Below are positions 16,678 to 26,104 of a stretch of DNA of 64,000 bases, piece by piece. Below the pieces are notes generated by a model. The model saw nothing but the letters and a program-made list of their open reading frames with translations, was not told where the DNA came from and made no database searches. Every line of letters begins with the position of its first letter. The first letter of the stretch is position 1. This DNA is from an uncultured Halieaceae bacterium (lineage in GTDB: Bacteria > Pseudomonadota > Gammaproteobacteria > Pseudomonadales > Halieaceae), in the NCBI GenBank assembly GCA_938074045.1, contig CALJGI010000031.1, positions 1-64,000 on the forward strand. Reading direction: 5' to 3'. The position numbers and the translations under genes were made by a program.

Positions 16678-17700
16678 TCAGCCTCCGGTCATATTCATAA
16701 AACGAACAATATCGGGTGCGGCGGATAAATCGAAATGATGGCGCTCGGGTTTTAAATCCATGGCCGCGACGATGGCGTGTTTCAGCGCATCGGTATCATC
16801 GGGGTTGCTGCGCAGCACCTGTTTCAGGTCCGCTGAGTGTTCGTTCCCGAGACACAGCAGTAACCGTCCTTCGGCGGTGAGACGCACCCTGTTACAGAGG
16901 TGGCAGAAGTTGTGGCTGTGGGGTGAGATAAAACCAATGCGACTGCCGCTGTCCGCCATGCCGTAGTAGCGCGCCGGACCGCCGGTGTCGGCGCCGCGGG
17001 TATCTTCCTCTGGCTGCAGGCTGTATTCCCCATGGACGATATCGTAAATCTCATCGCTGGAGCAGTAGGTCAGCGCCCGGTCGTGTTCATCAATTATCCC
17101 CAGAGGCATTTCCTCGATAAAGCACAGATCAACCCCGGTATTTCTCGCGTAGGCCACGAGGTCGATGATTTCATCTTCGTTGCGACCCTTGAGAATCACG
17201 GCGTTTATTTTTACTGAGTCAAAACCGGCGTCTACCGCCGACTCAATGCCGCTGAGAACCTTGCTCAGGTCGCCAGTGCGGGTGATACGGTGAAAGCGTG
17301 CGGGGTCCAGGCTGTCCAGGCTCACATTGATGCGATTGACACCGGCGTCCCGCAGGGGAGCAGCCATAGTGGTCAGTTGCGAGCCATTGGTGGTCAGCGC
17401 CAGTTGCTCCAGCCCGGGCAATTGGCCCAGGCGCTGAAACAGCGACATGATGTTGCGCCGAATCAGCGGTTCGCCGCCTGTGATGCGTATTTTGCGCACA
17501 CCCAACTCGGTGAAGGCGCTGCCGACGCTGAATAATTCCTCGAGACTGAGCACCTGCTCACGAGGCAGGAAAGTCATGTCCTCTGCCATACAGTACACAC
17601 AGCGAAAATCACAGCGGTCGGTGACGGACAGGCGCAGGTAGCTGACTTCTCGCTCGAAGCGGTCGACCAGGCGCGCAGGGGGAGTGGCAATGGCATCCAT
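16678..17700 (-). CDS. moaA: GTP 3',8-cyclase (molybdenum cofactor step 1)
   Basis: A 340-residue radical SAM enzyme that converts GTP to 3',8-cyclo-GTP, the first step of molybdopterin synthesis. The SAM cluster motif is C30-x3-C34-x2-C37 (CDFRCVYC); the second, GTP-binding cluster is [18 protein letters not shown]. The protein ends in GG, the C-terminal di-glycine needed in this family. I start at the ATG at 17700 because the longer upstream reading is not family sequence. Divergent from the SLC13 gene. MoaC and other moa genes are not in the window. Confidence 0.96.
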   Translation of the reverse strand: MDAIATPPARLVDRFEREVSYLRLSVTDRCDFRCVYCMAEDMTFLPREQVLSLEELFSVGSAFTELGVRKIRITGGEPLIRRNIMSLFQRLGQLPGLEQLALTTNGSQLTTMAAPLRDAGVNRINVSLDSLDPARFHRITRTGDLSKVLSGIESAVDAGFDSVKINAVILKGRNEDEIIDLVAYARNTGVDLCFIEEMPLGIIDEHDRALTYCSSDEIYDIVHGEYSLQPEEDTRGADTGGPARYYGMADSGSRIGFISPHSHNFCHLCNRVRLTAEGRLLLCLGNEHSADLKQVLRSNPDDTDALKHAIVAAMDLKPERHHFDLSAAPDIVRFMNMTGG

Positions 17701-17824
17701 AAGACCCGGGAGTTTAACCGGTTTCGCTACGCCGAACCATGTAATCCAGTGGCCTTGACCCCGGTCCGGGAAACGGTTTCCATGTTGGTCAAATAGTGGG
17801 GCAATAACAAAAGAGAGATGGCCT

Positions 17825-19219
17825 GTGGCAAATGTGAAGCAAATATCCCTGTTCGCTGGGCCTTTAGTGGCGGCTGCCGTGGCTGGATTAATGGCCCTGC
17901 AGGGCGTGGATTCGCAAATTTGCTGGGTAGCGGCGGTGGCGATTACCTGTGTGGCATGGTGGGTATTCGAGCCGGTTCCCATCCCGGTGACTTCACTGCT
18001 ACCACTGGCGAGCATGCCACTTTTGGGGGTGCTTACTGGAAGAGAGGTGGCGGAAGCCTATGGCAGCCCGCTGATTCTATTGCTGCTGGGGGGCTTTATT
18101 CTCTCCAAGGCGATGTCCAGCAGCGGCGCCCATCGCCGGCTGGCGCTGGGCATGGTGCAGTTGTGTGGGGGTAACAGCGACAAGCGGCTGGTGCTCGGGT
18201 TTATGCTGGCCGCCGCGGTGCTGAGTATGTGGATTTCCAACACCGCTACCAGCCTGATGTTGCTGCCGGTGGCCCTGGCGATTCTCGAGAGTCTGGATGA
18301 ACGCGGTGATGGTGCATCGCAGCGCCTGGCGGCGCCGCTGTTACTGGGCATCGCTTACGCCGCCAGTGTGGGTGGTCTGGGTACTCCGATAGGCACTCCG
18401 CCGAATTTGATTTTTATGCAGGTCTATGAGCAGAACACCGGCATAGAAGTGAGTTTCAGCACATGGATGTCCTGGGGCTTACCGGTGGTAGTGGTGATGG
18501 TACCCCTGATCATGCTGTGGCTGACCCGGGGGCTGAAAGGATCCAGTGGGATAGAGTTGCCGGCGGTGGGCAAGTGGGCCACCGCTGAAAAGCGGGTGAT
18601 GATCGTGTTCGCGTTTACCGCCCTTGCGTGGGTGACACGCAGCGAGCCTTTTGGTGGCTGGAGCACCTGGTTCGGCATGCCCAACGCCAACGACGCCTCG
18701 GTGGCCCTGCTGGCGGTGATAGCGATGTTTCTGGTGCCCGATGGCAAAGGTGAGCGTTTGCTGGACTGGGATACCGCGGTCAGCATCCCCTGGGGTGTGC
18801 TGCTGTTGTTCGCCGGTGGTATCTGTTTATCCAAGGGCTTTGCTGCCTCTGGTCTCAGCACCATGTTGGGTGAATCGCTGGCCAGCCTGGCGAGTCTGCA
18901 GACCTGGTTGTTGATCGGTCTTGTGTGTCTGGTGGTGACCTTTATGACGGAGACCACCAGCAATACTGCCAGCACCGCGCTCTTAATGCCCATTCTGGCC
19001 GCCACGGCACTGGCGGTTGATATGCCGCTGGAATTGCTGATGGTGCCGGCGGCGATGACGGCGAGTTGCGCCTTTATGCTGCCCGTGGCAACCGGACCCA
19101 ACACAGTGATGTATTCTAGCGGGCGTTTCTCTACCTCGCGCATGGCGCGTGAAGGTGTGGTCCTCAATCTGGTGGGCGTGTTGGTGGTTACAGCGCTCTG
19201 CTATATGCAGTTTGCCTGA
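17825..19219 (+). CDS. SLC13/DASS family anion permease
   Basis: A 464-residue transporter with about 11-12 membrane helices. Both diagnostic SNT motifs of divalent anion:Na+ symporters are present: [14 protein letters not shown] near residue 135 and [16 protein letters not shown] near residue 375. The family imports dicarboxylates such as succinate and malate, or sulfate, coupled to Na+. The GTG at 17825 is used as start, as no ATG in frame precedes the first helix. It is divergent from moaA, with about 124 nt between them for both promoters. Confidence 0.9.
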   Translation: MANVKQISLFAGPLVAAAVAGLMALQGVDSQICWVAAVAITCVAWWVFEPVPIPVTSLLPLASMPLLGVLTGREVAEAYGSPLILLLLGGFILSKAMSSSGAHRRLALGMVQLCGGNSDKRLVLGFMLAAAVLSMWISNTATSLMLLPVALAILESLDERGDGASQRLAAPLLLGIAYAASVGGLGTPIGTPPNLIFMQVYEQNTGIEVSFSTWMSWGLPVVVVMVPLIMLWLTRGLKGSSGIELPAVGKWATAEKRVMIVFAFTALAWVTRSEPFGGWSTWFGMPNANDASVALLAVIAMFLVPDGKGERLLDWDTAVSIPWGVLLLFAGGICLSKGFAASGLSTMLGESLASLASLQTWLLIGLVCLVVTFMTETTSNTASTALLMPILAATALAVDMPLELLMVPAAMTASCAFMLPVATGPNTVMYSSGRFSTSRMAREGVVLNLVGVLVVTALCYMQFA

Positions 19220-19285
19220 GAAGCTGATTCCGCGTTAGCGGCGGGATGAATCCCGAAGACGCGAGGGCATCTCCGGGGGCAGGGC

Positions 19286-19765
19286 TTACAAAAGCTCCAT
19301 CATGGTTTCAGCGGAGCTGACGTCTACACCGGCACCTTCTTCGACATTCAGCGCGGTAACCACACCATTGTCGGCGATAAGCGCAAAACGCTGTGAGCGA
19401 GTGCCCAGACCAAAACCGCTGCCGTCCAGCTCAAGGCCCATTGCGGCGGTCAGCTCGCCATTGCCGTCCGCCAGCATCAGCAGTTCACTGGCGTTTTGTG
19501 CTTCGCCCCAGGCGCCCATAACAAAGGCATCGTTAACAGACATGCACACAATAGTGTCGACACCTGCCGCCTTGATCTTGTCGGCGTTGACGACGTAACC
19601 GGGTAGGTGGGTCATGGAGCAGCCCGGGGTGAATGCGCCGGGTACTGCAAACAGGACTACTTTTTTGCCTGCAAAAATATCGCCGGTGGAGATATCTGCG
19701 GGACCTTCTGCTGTCATTGTTTTGAGGGTGCAGGCGGGAATATTATCGCCAACTTGAATGCTCAT
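19286..19765 (-). CDS. peroxiredoxin, Prx5 type
   Basis: A 159-residue thiol peroxidase of the Prx5/redoxin group: PGAFTPGCSMTHLPGY with peroxidatic Cys49 and the preceding Thr46, and a GTRSQRFALI segment near residue 130 with the conserved Arg. A second Cys (C74 in TIVCMSVND) is not at the usual resolving position, so a 1-Cys/glutathione-dependent mechanism is likely. It reduces hydroperoxides in the cytoplasm. It is convergent with the SLC13 gene (66 nt between stops). Upstream, 19766-19977 is a 212-nt spacer without a gene. Confidence 0.93.
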   Translation of the reverse strand: MSIQVGDNIPACTLKTMTAEGPADISTGDIFAGKKVVLFAVPGAFTPGCSMTHLPGYVVNADKIKAAGVDTIVCMSVNDAFVMGAWGEAQNASELLMLADGNGELTAAMGLELDGSGFGLGTRSQRFALIADNGVVTALNVEEGAGVDVSSAETMMELL

Positions 19766-19977
19766 GGGGTTCTTCCTGTGTTGTTGTTGAATTGCCGGAA
19801 AGGTGCCGGAGGGGCGATGTTAAGTCGCAGTCGTTATGACTGCAAGAGCCACAGCACCCCGCGCCCGATGATCTAATTGGGGTTGCGCATTGCTCGAATC
19901 GCCTCATCGTGGCAAGCTCGATCGCATCGGATGTGCTGGCTAACGCCTAGCAGAAGCAAATTGCGCGGAGCGGAAAG

Positions 19978-20715
19978 ATGAAAAAACTGTTGTTATTGGT
20001 GGTTGTATTGATTGTCGCAGCGGGCGGCGGTGCCTACTGGTTTCTGTCCAGCGGGATCATTAATGATGTCGTCAAGGAACAGATTCAGGTGCAGGGCAGC
20101 TCGCTGACGCGGCAGAACGTGGGCGTTGCCAATGTTGATATCAAGTTGCTGGAAGGAGCGGGTCGCATCACAGGGCTGACAGTTTCCAATCCCGCGGGTT
20201 ACAAACAACCCAATGTGTTTTCCCTGGGCGATATCGCGCTGAAAATCGATCCGGCCAGCCTTACCGAAGAACCCTATGTGATTGAGTCGCTGCTGATCAG
20301 CAATCCCGAGGTGTTTGTTGAAGTCACTCCGAGTGGCGCGAACCTGAAGGATTTATACGCCGCGATTGAAAAGAATATGCCCAAGGGCGACGCGGCTCCG
20401 GCAACTGATGGTGATGCTCCTGACCCGCATATCAAATTGAACAGCCTGGTGCTGGAGGGGGTATCCCTCAGTCTGGACCTGACCGGCCTGGGCAACAAGG
20501 TGCACGAGGAAACGCTGCCGCGCATTGATTTGGGTGGCATTGGCGGCGCTGATGGGCTGCCGGCCAGCCAACTTGGGGCGGAAATCACCAAGCAGATTAC
20601 CGATGCGCTCTGGGACGAGGCCAAGGACAAACAAAAGGAAAAACTGAAGGGCAAGTTGAAGGAAAAAGCTGTCGAGGAACTGGGTAAATTTCTGGGCAAA
20701 TTTGGTAAGGATTAA
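19978..20715 (+). CDS. AsmA-like single-pass envelope protein
   Basis: A 245-residue protein with one N-terminal membrane anchor (residues 4-24) and a periplasmic domain like the short AsmA-related family: NVGVANVDIKLLEGAGRITGL, then NVFSLGDIALKIDPASL and ESLLISNPEVFVEV. These repeated strand modules resemble the bridge-type beta-groove of AsmA/TamB relatives proposed to move phospholipids. The last ~45 residues are a Lys/Glu-rich helix (KDKQKEKLKGKLKEK). It is convergent with the Sel1/SPOR gene, with a 9-nt gap. No operon partner is visible. Confidence 0.75.
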   Translation: MKKLLLLVVVLIVAAGGGAYWFLSSGIINDVVKEQIQVQGSSLTRQNVGVANVDIKLLEGAGRITGLTVSNPAGYKQPNVFSLGDIALKIDPASLTEEPYVIESLLISNPEVFVEVTPSGANLKDLYAAIEKNMPKGDAAPATDGDAPDPHIKLNSLVLEGVSLSLDLTGLGNKVHEETLPRIDLGGIGGADGLPASQLGAEITKQITDALWDEAKDKQKEKLKGKLKEKAVEELGKFLGKFGKD

Positions 20716-20724
20716 TTGCGGCTC

Positions 20725-22203
20725 TCAATCTCTGGCGTCAGGCAGGTGTAGTTCCTGTAGCTTGCGGAAGCTCCGCACCCAGTAGTCGTCACGAAGTTTG
20801 TGTGGCAACTGGCGTGCGGCGAGCCGCGCCTGCGCCCGGTTCGGATAAATTCCATACACCACGATAAAACTGTCGCCGCTGTCCCGCGCGGAGGGGAAGA
20901 AGTGTGCGTGATGGCCGATGCCGTGTTTGCGGATAAAACGATTGATGGCCTCCGCATCGCTGGCGACCGCCAGTTGCAGGGTATGGAATTCCGGCAGCTG
21001 CGCGTTGAGCCAGGCGGGATTACGCTGCCAGCCGGAATCCGGTAAGGCGGTGGGTGCGGGACGGATCAAATCAGGGGCGAGGGAAGCCGGTGCATCACCG
21101 GGCAGATCCTCCGGCGGGGCCGGTGCTTTATCGATGATGGTGGGTCTGGATTCGGTGCGCAGGGTGAGTTCCGGGGCCAGCGTTTCAGCCGCGCTGGAGG
21201 GCTCATCGAAGCCACCTACAGCGGCTTCCACCTGAGCCGCCTTGATATCCTGCAAAAGAGTCTGGCTCTCTGTATTGCCCAGTGCCAGGCTCTGCTCGGC
21301 GTACTGGCGTGCCCGCTCCAGATCTCGGGGTACCTGAGCGCCGCGCAGAAAAATTACCGCCAGATTGTGCAGCGCAAAATAATTATCTTCGGCTGCGGCG
21401 CGCTCATACCAGGGAATGCCTTCTCCTCGTCCATCGCTGTCAAGTAGCAGGCCCAGGGTTAGCATGGCCTCCTCGTTGCCCGCCTCGGCGGCGCGTTCAA
21501 TCCAGTCAAAGCCTTCTCGCTGGCTGCCGGCCACGCCCCTGCTGGCCAGATGCATAAGTCCGACCTTCAGTTGCGCATTGGCGAGACCACGCTCGGCGGC
21601 CTGTTGGTACCAGAAAAAGGCCAGGGTGTCGCTGCGCTCCACGCCGAGGCCATTTTCATAGTGTATGCCCAGATTGCGCTGGGCCTTCGCTGAGCCTTCA
21701 TTCGCCGCCAGGCGGAACCATTTGGTGGCCAGTACGTCGTTTTGTTCAACGGCGTGCCCGTTCTGGTAGGCAACGCCCAGATTGTAGGCGGCCTCCACAT
21801 GACCGCTGTCCGCAGCGCGCTCCAGCCAGTACACCGAGGCGGAAAAATCTCGTAGGCCCACTACTTCCAGTGCCAGCAGGCTCGCCATGATAAAGGCGGC
21901 GTTGGCGTCACCCGCCTCGGCTACTGGCTCACAATTTGTCAGGGCCGCTGAATAATTATTGCTCCGGTAGGACTGATAACAGAGGTTGACCACGCTGGGG
22001 TTGCCGTTCTGGGCCGATACCGGGGGCATACACAAAATACAGAGCAGGCAGGCGCCAAATAACGCGGACCAAACTGGTCGACTGTATTGAAGCTGGAGGC
22101 TTAAGAGGTTTCTATGATGTCGGCTGGGGAATTTTTTCGGCGGGGCGGGGTCAGAGTTAGTGAGACATGTGTGTTGTTTTGCAAAAGTGATCTGATGTGT
22201 CAA
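20725..22203 (-). CDS. Sel1-repeat protein with C-terminal SPOR domain
   Basis: The protein has a signal-like helix (LFGACLLCILCMPPVSA), then about six Sel1/TPR-like units (AAYNLGVAYQNGHAVEQ, KAQRNLGIHYENGLGVE and so on), a Pro-rich linker and a C-terminal SPOR domain (about the last 85 residues: HTLQLAVASDAEAINRFI ... IYPNRAQARLAARQLP) that should bind denuded septal peptidoglycan. The start is a problem: no ATG, GTG or TTG lies near the signal helix. The closest are TTG 22203, given here, ATG 22260 or ATG 22365 inside the next gene, each leaving a long odd N-terminus with basic residues. A half copy of the palindrome core (GGGGTCAGA, 22147-22155) lies in that part, so the 5' end may have been altered. 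Confidence 0.75.
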   Translation of the reverse strand: MTHQITFAKQHTCLTNSDPAPPKKFPSRHHRNLLSLQLQYSRPVWSALFGACLLCILCMPPVSAQNGNPSVVNLCYQSYRSNNYSAALTNCEPVAEAGDANAAFIMASLLALEVVGLRDFSASVYWLERAADSGHVEAAYNLGVAYQNGHAVEQNDVLATKWFRLAANEGSAKAQRNLGIHYENGLGVERSDTLAFFWYQQAAERGLANAQLKVGLMHLASRGVAGSQREGFDWIERAAEAGNEEAMLTLGLLLDSDGRGEGIPWYERAAAEDNYFALHNLAVIFLRGAQVPRDLERARQYAEQSLALGNTESQTLLQDIKAAQVEAAVGGFDEPSSAAETLAPELTLRTESRPTIIDKAPAPPEDLPGDAPASLAPDLIRPAPTALPDSGWQRNPAWLNAQLPEFHTLQLAVASDAEAINRFIRKHGIGHHAHFFPSARDSGDSFIVVYGIYPNRAQARLAARQLPHKLRDDYWVRSFRKLQELHLPDARD

Positions 22204-22285
22204 TCCCCACGTGTTGAGCGTTGTGGAATGGCAACTGGTAGTTAAACCCTCTTCCAGCATCAGATTCACATTCAGGTCCCCATTT

Positions 22286-22315
22286 CCCCGGCTTCGTGCC
22301 GGGGTTTTTATTTTT
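22286..22315 (+). terminator. intrinsic terminator pointing rightward
   Basis: CCCCGGC-TTCGT-GCCGGGG (22286-22304) is a perfect 7-bp stem followed by TTTTTATTTTT on the plus strand. On the minus strand, the direction of both neighbouring genes, the stem is not followed by a T-run. It therefore ends a plus-strand transcript, which would have to begin inside or before the 5' part of the Sel1/SPOR gene; no plus-strand coding gene is seen there. It might instead be inherited from a lost gene. Confidence 0.6.
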
Positions 22316-23660
22316 AGCCGAATTCTTCCGTGGTATACCGGGCAAGTTTGACGTGATCGCTCCAACCATCCCGGGGCAGCCCTGCCTTGGCGCGCAGTTC
22401 CGCGACAAAGCGCGCGGGATCCGTCAGCGTCTCCCAGACTGAAGGCAGATAAGTGGCTCTGCGACCGTTCTCTTCCAGTACCAGACCGTCGACGCCCGGC
22501 CGCAGAGTGGCAATTAATTCTTCCCGCGAAGACACAGCGAAGGGCTCCGGCGGGCTCAATATGGAAACATGCAGATCCACCAGTGGGTATTCGGCGGCTG
22601 TCAGCGCACTGAAGCGGTGATCGCTAAAGGCGGCGGCCTGTGCATTGTGAGCCACGTCCACCGCCAGCGCCCGGTGGGCCTGCATGGAACCGATGCAGCC
22701 CCGCAGGCGGTTGTTGATTTTCAGGGTGACAAAGGTAGCCCGCTGTTCCCGCAGACAATGGGCCAGCGCGCCCTGGCGAAAACTGAAATCACCCTTGTCT
22801 TCAAGTTTGTGCAGGATGGCCGCCCGCGCCAGGTGCAACAACTGTTGTTTGTGCGCCAGTCCGAGACCGGGTTCCCCGGACACCACGTAGCTGCCATAGC
22901 CCACCACCCGGTTTTTGTCGCCAGCGGTGTCACCCGAGTTACGCAGATCAATGGTCTCGATTTGCAGGTTTTTCCTTTTCAACAAATGGAGCAGACCATT
23001 GATGGGGCGACAGCCACAGGCCTGTTCGCCGACCAGGTCAGTGTGCAGCGCCTCGATTTTTAATGTTGTAGCGCCGTCCTGGCGCCGGGCCTCGTCGTAA
23101 TTCAGGTGGTGACTGAGGTCGGAGCTGATAACAATCAAGGTTTCATCACCGCCCCATTGTGATTCCAGTACTGCGGCTACCTGCTCGGCGCTGGCCTTGC
23201 CCACCACCAGTGGCAGCAGCACGAAGTTTCCCAGGGCGCGTTGCAGAAACGGCAGATGCACCTCCAGACTGTGCTCGCCGCTTTCATGCGCCTGGTCCAG
23301 AATGCCGGTGGTGGGTTGTTGGCATACGCTGGTGACGGCCTTCTTGTCGATGGGGATTTGCCCCAGCGGGGTGGCATAAAAATCTGCGCTGGTGGCGGCG
23401 ATCCCTTCAAAGGCGACGCGATGTGAGGGGCCCATTAACACCACACGACTGATGCGATCGGCACCATTGTGTATGCGTGCGTAGGCGCTGGCGGCGATGG
23501 TGCCGGAGTAAATATGACCGGCGTGGGGAGCAATCACGGCTTTGGGGCAGGGTGCCCCGGTGTTGGCGGCGCCCAGCATGGCGTCTACTTCAGCTGCGAG
23601 CTGGCCGGGATCAGACGTGTAAAATTGGCCGGCGACGGCCGCTTCGCGAATGTTGCTCAT
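22314..23660 (-). CDS. AmmeMemoRadiSam fusion: MEMO (protein B) plus AMMECR1 (protein A)
   Basis: A 448-residue fusion. Residues ~1-265 are the MEMO domain: AVAGQFYTSDPGQL, IAPHAGHIYSG, MGPSHRVAFEG, SGEHSLEVHLPFLQ, SSDLSHHLNYDEA and the ACGCRPI block, with the His and Cys residues that form the metal-like site. Residues ~275-448 are the AMMECR1 domain with the hallmark LRGCIGSMQAHRAL and a RFSALTAAEYP segment. The ATG at 23660 starts the MEMO domain directly; longer readings are not family sequence. It is divergent from the radical SAM partner gene (59 nt), completing the three-component AmmeMemoRadiSam set. Biochemical role unknown; MEMO1 and AMMECR1 are human homologues. Confidence 0.95.
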   Translation of the reverse strand: MSNIREAAVAGQFYTSDPGQLAAEVDAMLGAANTGAPCPKAVIAPHAGHIYSGTIAASAYARIHNGADRISRVVLMGPSHRVAFEGIAATSADFYATPLGQIPIDKKAVTSVCQQPTTGILDQAHESGEHSLEVHLPFLQRALGNFVLLPLVVGKASAEQVAAVLESQWGGDETLIVISSDLSHHLNYDEARRQDGATTLKIEALHTDLVGEQACGCRPINGLLHLLKRKNLQIETIDLRNSGDTAGDKNRVVGYGSYVVSGEPGLGLAHKQQLLHLARAAILHKLEDKGDFSFRQGALAHCLREQRATFVTLKINNRLRGCIGSMQAHRALAVDVAHNAQAAAFSDHRFSALTAAEYPLVDLHVSILSPPEPFAVSSREELIATLRPGVDGLVLEENGRRATYLPSVWETLTDPARFVAELRAKAGLPRDGWSDHVKLARYTTEEFG

Positions 23661-23719
23661 GTATATTCCCCCGTGCGCTCTATTCTGCGCTTTGGAAACC
23701 GCCATGAAAAGGCCATACT

Positions 23720-24805
23720 GTGCAAATGCAAACTGATGTGGTTTCCACCGGCTACTGGCATGAATTGCAGGATGGTCGGATTCAATGCGATCTCTGTCCC
23801 CGAGCGTGTAAATTGCGCGAAGGGCAGCAGGGCCTGTGCTTTGTGCGCGCGCGGCAGGACGATGAAATCGTATTGACGACCTACGGCCGCTCCAGCGGGT
23901 TTTGCGTGGATCCGATTGAGAAAAAGCCGCTAAACCATTTTCTGCCCGGCACCCCGGTTCTGTCCTTTGGCACAGCCGGTTGTAATCTCGCTTGCAAGTT
24001 TTGCCAGAACTGGGATATGAGCAAATCCCGGGAGATGGATACCCTGGCGGCGTCGGCGTCGCCGGGTATGCTTGCCTCTGCAGCCGTGCAGACCGGTTGT
24101 CGCAGCGTGGCATACACCTATAACGACCCCATTATTTTTCACGAATATGCGCTGGATGTTGCGGCGGCCTGCCGTGACCAGGGGATCAAGTCGGTGGCGG
24201 TAACCGCGGGCTATGTCTGCGATGCACCCCGGCGTGAGTTTTTTGGCGCTATGGATGCCGCCAATATCGACCTGAAGGCGTTTACCGAATCCTTTTACTG
24301 GGAAATTTGTGGCGCGCATCTTCAGGACGTACTGGACACCATTCTCTATGTGCGCCATGAAACCAATGTGTGGATGGAACTCACCACGCTGTTGATCCCA
24401 GGCAAGAATGACTCGCAGCAGGAACTGGAAGCCATGTGTAGCTGGGTGGTGGAAAATCTGGGGCCCGATGTGCCGCATCATTTCTCTGCCTTTCATCCAG
24501 ACTGGAAAATGCGCGATATCGGGCGCACCCCCATCGAAACCCTGACCATGGCTCGCAACATCGCCCGCAAAGCCGGTATCCGGCACGCTTATACGGGTAA
24601 TGTTCACGATAGCCTTGGTGGCTCGACCTACTGTCACAACTGCGGTGAAACCCTGATCGAGCGGGACCACTACGTACTGGGACGCTGGAATCTGAATGAT
24701 TACGGTCGTTGTACCCGCTGTACCATGCCACTTGCTGGTGTCTTTGATGCCACACCCGGTACCTGGGGCGCACGGCGTCAGCCTTTACGTTTCGTAGAAC
24801 AGTAA
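23720..24805 (+). CDS. AmmeMemoRadiSam system radical SAM enzyme
   Basis: A 361-residue enzyme with the radical SAM motif C88-x3-C92-x2-C95 (CNLACKFCQNWD), preceded by an N-terminal Cys cluster CDLCPRACKLREGQQGLC typical of PflA-like proteins of this set. After the barrel come YTGNVHD and a C-terminal zinc-ribbon-like CHNCG ... CTRCTMP segment. The family always accompanies MEMO- and AMMECR1-domain proteins, which are encoded as one fusion on the opposite strand. It probably modifies a protein or small substrate by a 5'-deoxyadenosyl radical; the substrate is unknown. The 59-nt intergenic region must contain both promoters. Confidence 0.95.
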   Translation: MQMQTDVVSTGYWHELQDGRIQCDLCPRACKLREGQQGLCFVRARQDDEIVLTTYGRSSGFCVDPIEKKPLNHFLPGTPVLSFGTAGCNLACKFCQNWDMSKSREMDTLAASASPGMLASAAVQTGCRSVAYTYNDPIIFHEYALDVAAACRDQGIKSVAVTAGYVCDAPRREFFGAMDAANIDLKAFTESFYWEICGAHLQDVLDTILYVRHETNVWMELTTLLIPGKNDSQQELEAMCSWVVENLGPDVPHHFSAFHPDWKMRDIGRTPIETLTMARNIARKAGIRHAYTGNVHDSLGGSTYCHNCGETLIERDHYVLGRWNLNDYGRCTRCTMPLAGVFDATPGTWGARRQPLRFVEQ

Positions 24806-24871
24806 GGCGCTTGGACCTCAAACTCCCGGCGGTTAAACTGCTGCCATCAGCCAGACATTGTCAGGAACCTA

Positions 24872-25561
24872 ATGGAAAAAATTATTTGTTTTCTTACGCC
24901 CCCCGCTGGTGCCGATACTGCAGACCTGTCTGCCCGCTTACGTGGCGAAATCGTCAACTCCCTGCAGGATGACGGCGCACAATACGTTCGGGTATGTGTG
25001 GATGACGAACACGTTGCCCACACCGAGACCCTGCGCCAGGGATCGACATTGTCAGCATGCTGGGCGGTGGTCAGCCTGTGGCTGGATTCCCGCACTCGGT
25101 TGACAGGAATGATGGCAGCGCTGAACTCCGTGGCTGCTACAGCGCACGCTTACGCCGTCGCGGAATCCGAACAACTCAAATATGAATTCGATCGCAATGG
25201 CGCGCGTATGGAAGGCCTGAACGAAGTGGTGTGCTTCCGTAAACCCGCCCATCAGGACCGCGCTGAATGGCTGGATATCTGGTTGGGTTCCCACACCGCT
25301 GTCGCTCTGGACACGCAGTCGACCTTCGGCTATCGGCAGCACATTGTCGGCGACGTTCTAACTGCTGGCTCGCCTGTGTTCGATGCCATTATCGAGGAGA
25401 ATTTTCCGTCCGCGGCGATGACCTCCCAGGAAGCTTTTTACGATTGCGTTGGGGATCCGGAGGAGTATCAGCGACGCCTCGGTATCATGATTGAGAGCTG
25501 TATCCGGTTCATTGATATGGAAACTCTGGAAGTTATGCCTACCACCGAATACAACTTCTGA
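24872..25561 (+). CDS. EthD-domain-like protein
   Basis: A 229-residue cytoplasmic protein. The second half (AEWLDIWLGSHTAVALDTQSTFGYRQHIV, split by a short gap) resembles the dimeric alpha/beta-barrel EthD fold, with the pattern W..I(W)...HT..A......GY.Q.IV. The first half (IICFLTPPAGADTADLSARL) may be a second copy of the fold. EthD members occur in ether, polyketide and steroid degradation; no such neighbours are seen here. It lies 66 nt after the radical SAM gene on the same strand and could be co-transcribed. Specific function unknown. Confidence 0.6.
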   Translation: MEKIICFLTPPAGADTADLSARLRGEIVNSLQDDGAQYVRVCVDDEHVAHTETLRQGSTLSACWAVVSLWLDSRTRLTGMMAALNSVAATAHAYAVAESEQLKYEFDRNGARMEGLNEVVCFRKPAHQDRAEWLDIWLGSHTAVALDTQSTFGYRQHIVGDVLTAGSPVFDAIIEENFPSAAMTSQEAFYDCVGDPEEYQRRLGIMIESCIRFIDMETLEVMPTTEYNF

Positions 25562-25591
25562 TCAGTCAACGCGAGATGTGTCGGACCAAAT

Positions 25592-26104
25592 CTAACGCTT
25601 CCGAGTAAATTCGATAACAAAGTCCGTCTTATCAATGGGCGTGTCTGCATCTGCCCCTCTGAAGACCAATCGCTTGGCACTCTCCAGACAATACTGCATA
25701 ACCGAGGGAACAGAGGCAGGGGTATCAACACCGGTGAGAGTGGCGCAGCGCCCATCCATCTCGGTCAAATGGTAAGTGTTGGCGGTTTTCTCCCAGGGCG
25801 TGATATCGGGGTCGAAGTGCTTGAAACGAAAGACAACGTGCTTGTCTTCCACCGTGGCTGTCAGAAGCTCGAGTACATAGCGCCCCCGCACTGAAGGCCA
25901 GCGAAAAAAGGCCGTCATTACACCATCGCGTGCAGGTAGCCAGATCTCTTCGGGGGAGCCCATTTCGCGACTGCCCTGCCAATGCCCCTTCAGAAAGGCG
26001 AGATCGCCGAGGGTAAACTGGCGGGGCTTTTGCGCCCAGGCCGAGGCGGAGAGGCTGAATAGCGTGATGCCCAGCAGGATGATACTTTTCTTTGTGTATT
26101 TCAT
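25592..26104 (-). CDS. secreted DUF6265-like protein
   Basis: A 170-residue protein with a signal peptide (residues 8-24, cleavage near ASAWAQ). The mature part begins FTLGDLAFLKGHWQGSREMG, followed by EIWLPARDGVMTAFFRW and RFKHFDPDITPWE, a pattern I associate with the lipocalin-like/THAP4-like DUF6265 family. Members probably form a small beta-barrel that binds a hydrophobic or haem ligand, but the function is unknown. It is convergent with the EthD-like gene, with 30 nt between stops. No regulatory element is apparent. Confidence 0.65.
   Translation of the reverse strand: MKYTKKSIILLGITLFSLSASAWAQKPRQFTLGDLAFLKGHWQGSREMGSPEEIWLPARDGVMTAFFRWPSVRGRYVLELLTATVEDKHVVFRFKHFDPDITPWEKTANTYHLTEMDGRCATLTGVDTPASVPSVMQYCLESAKRLVFRGADADTPIDKTDFVIEFTRKR

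Noticed and set aside
18424-19167. Minus-strand frame of 247 codons inside the SLC13 gene
   Set aside because: Opposite strand of a clear transporter gene with both SNT motifs; shadow frame.
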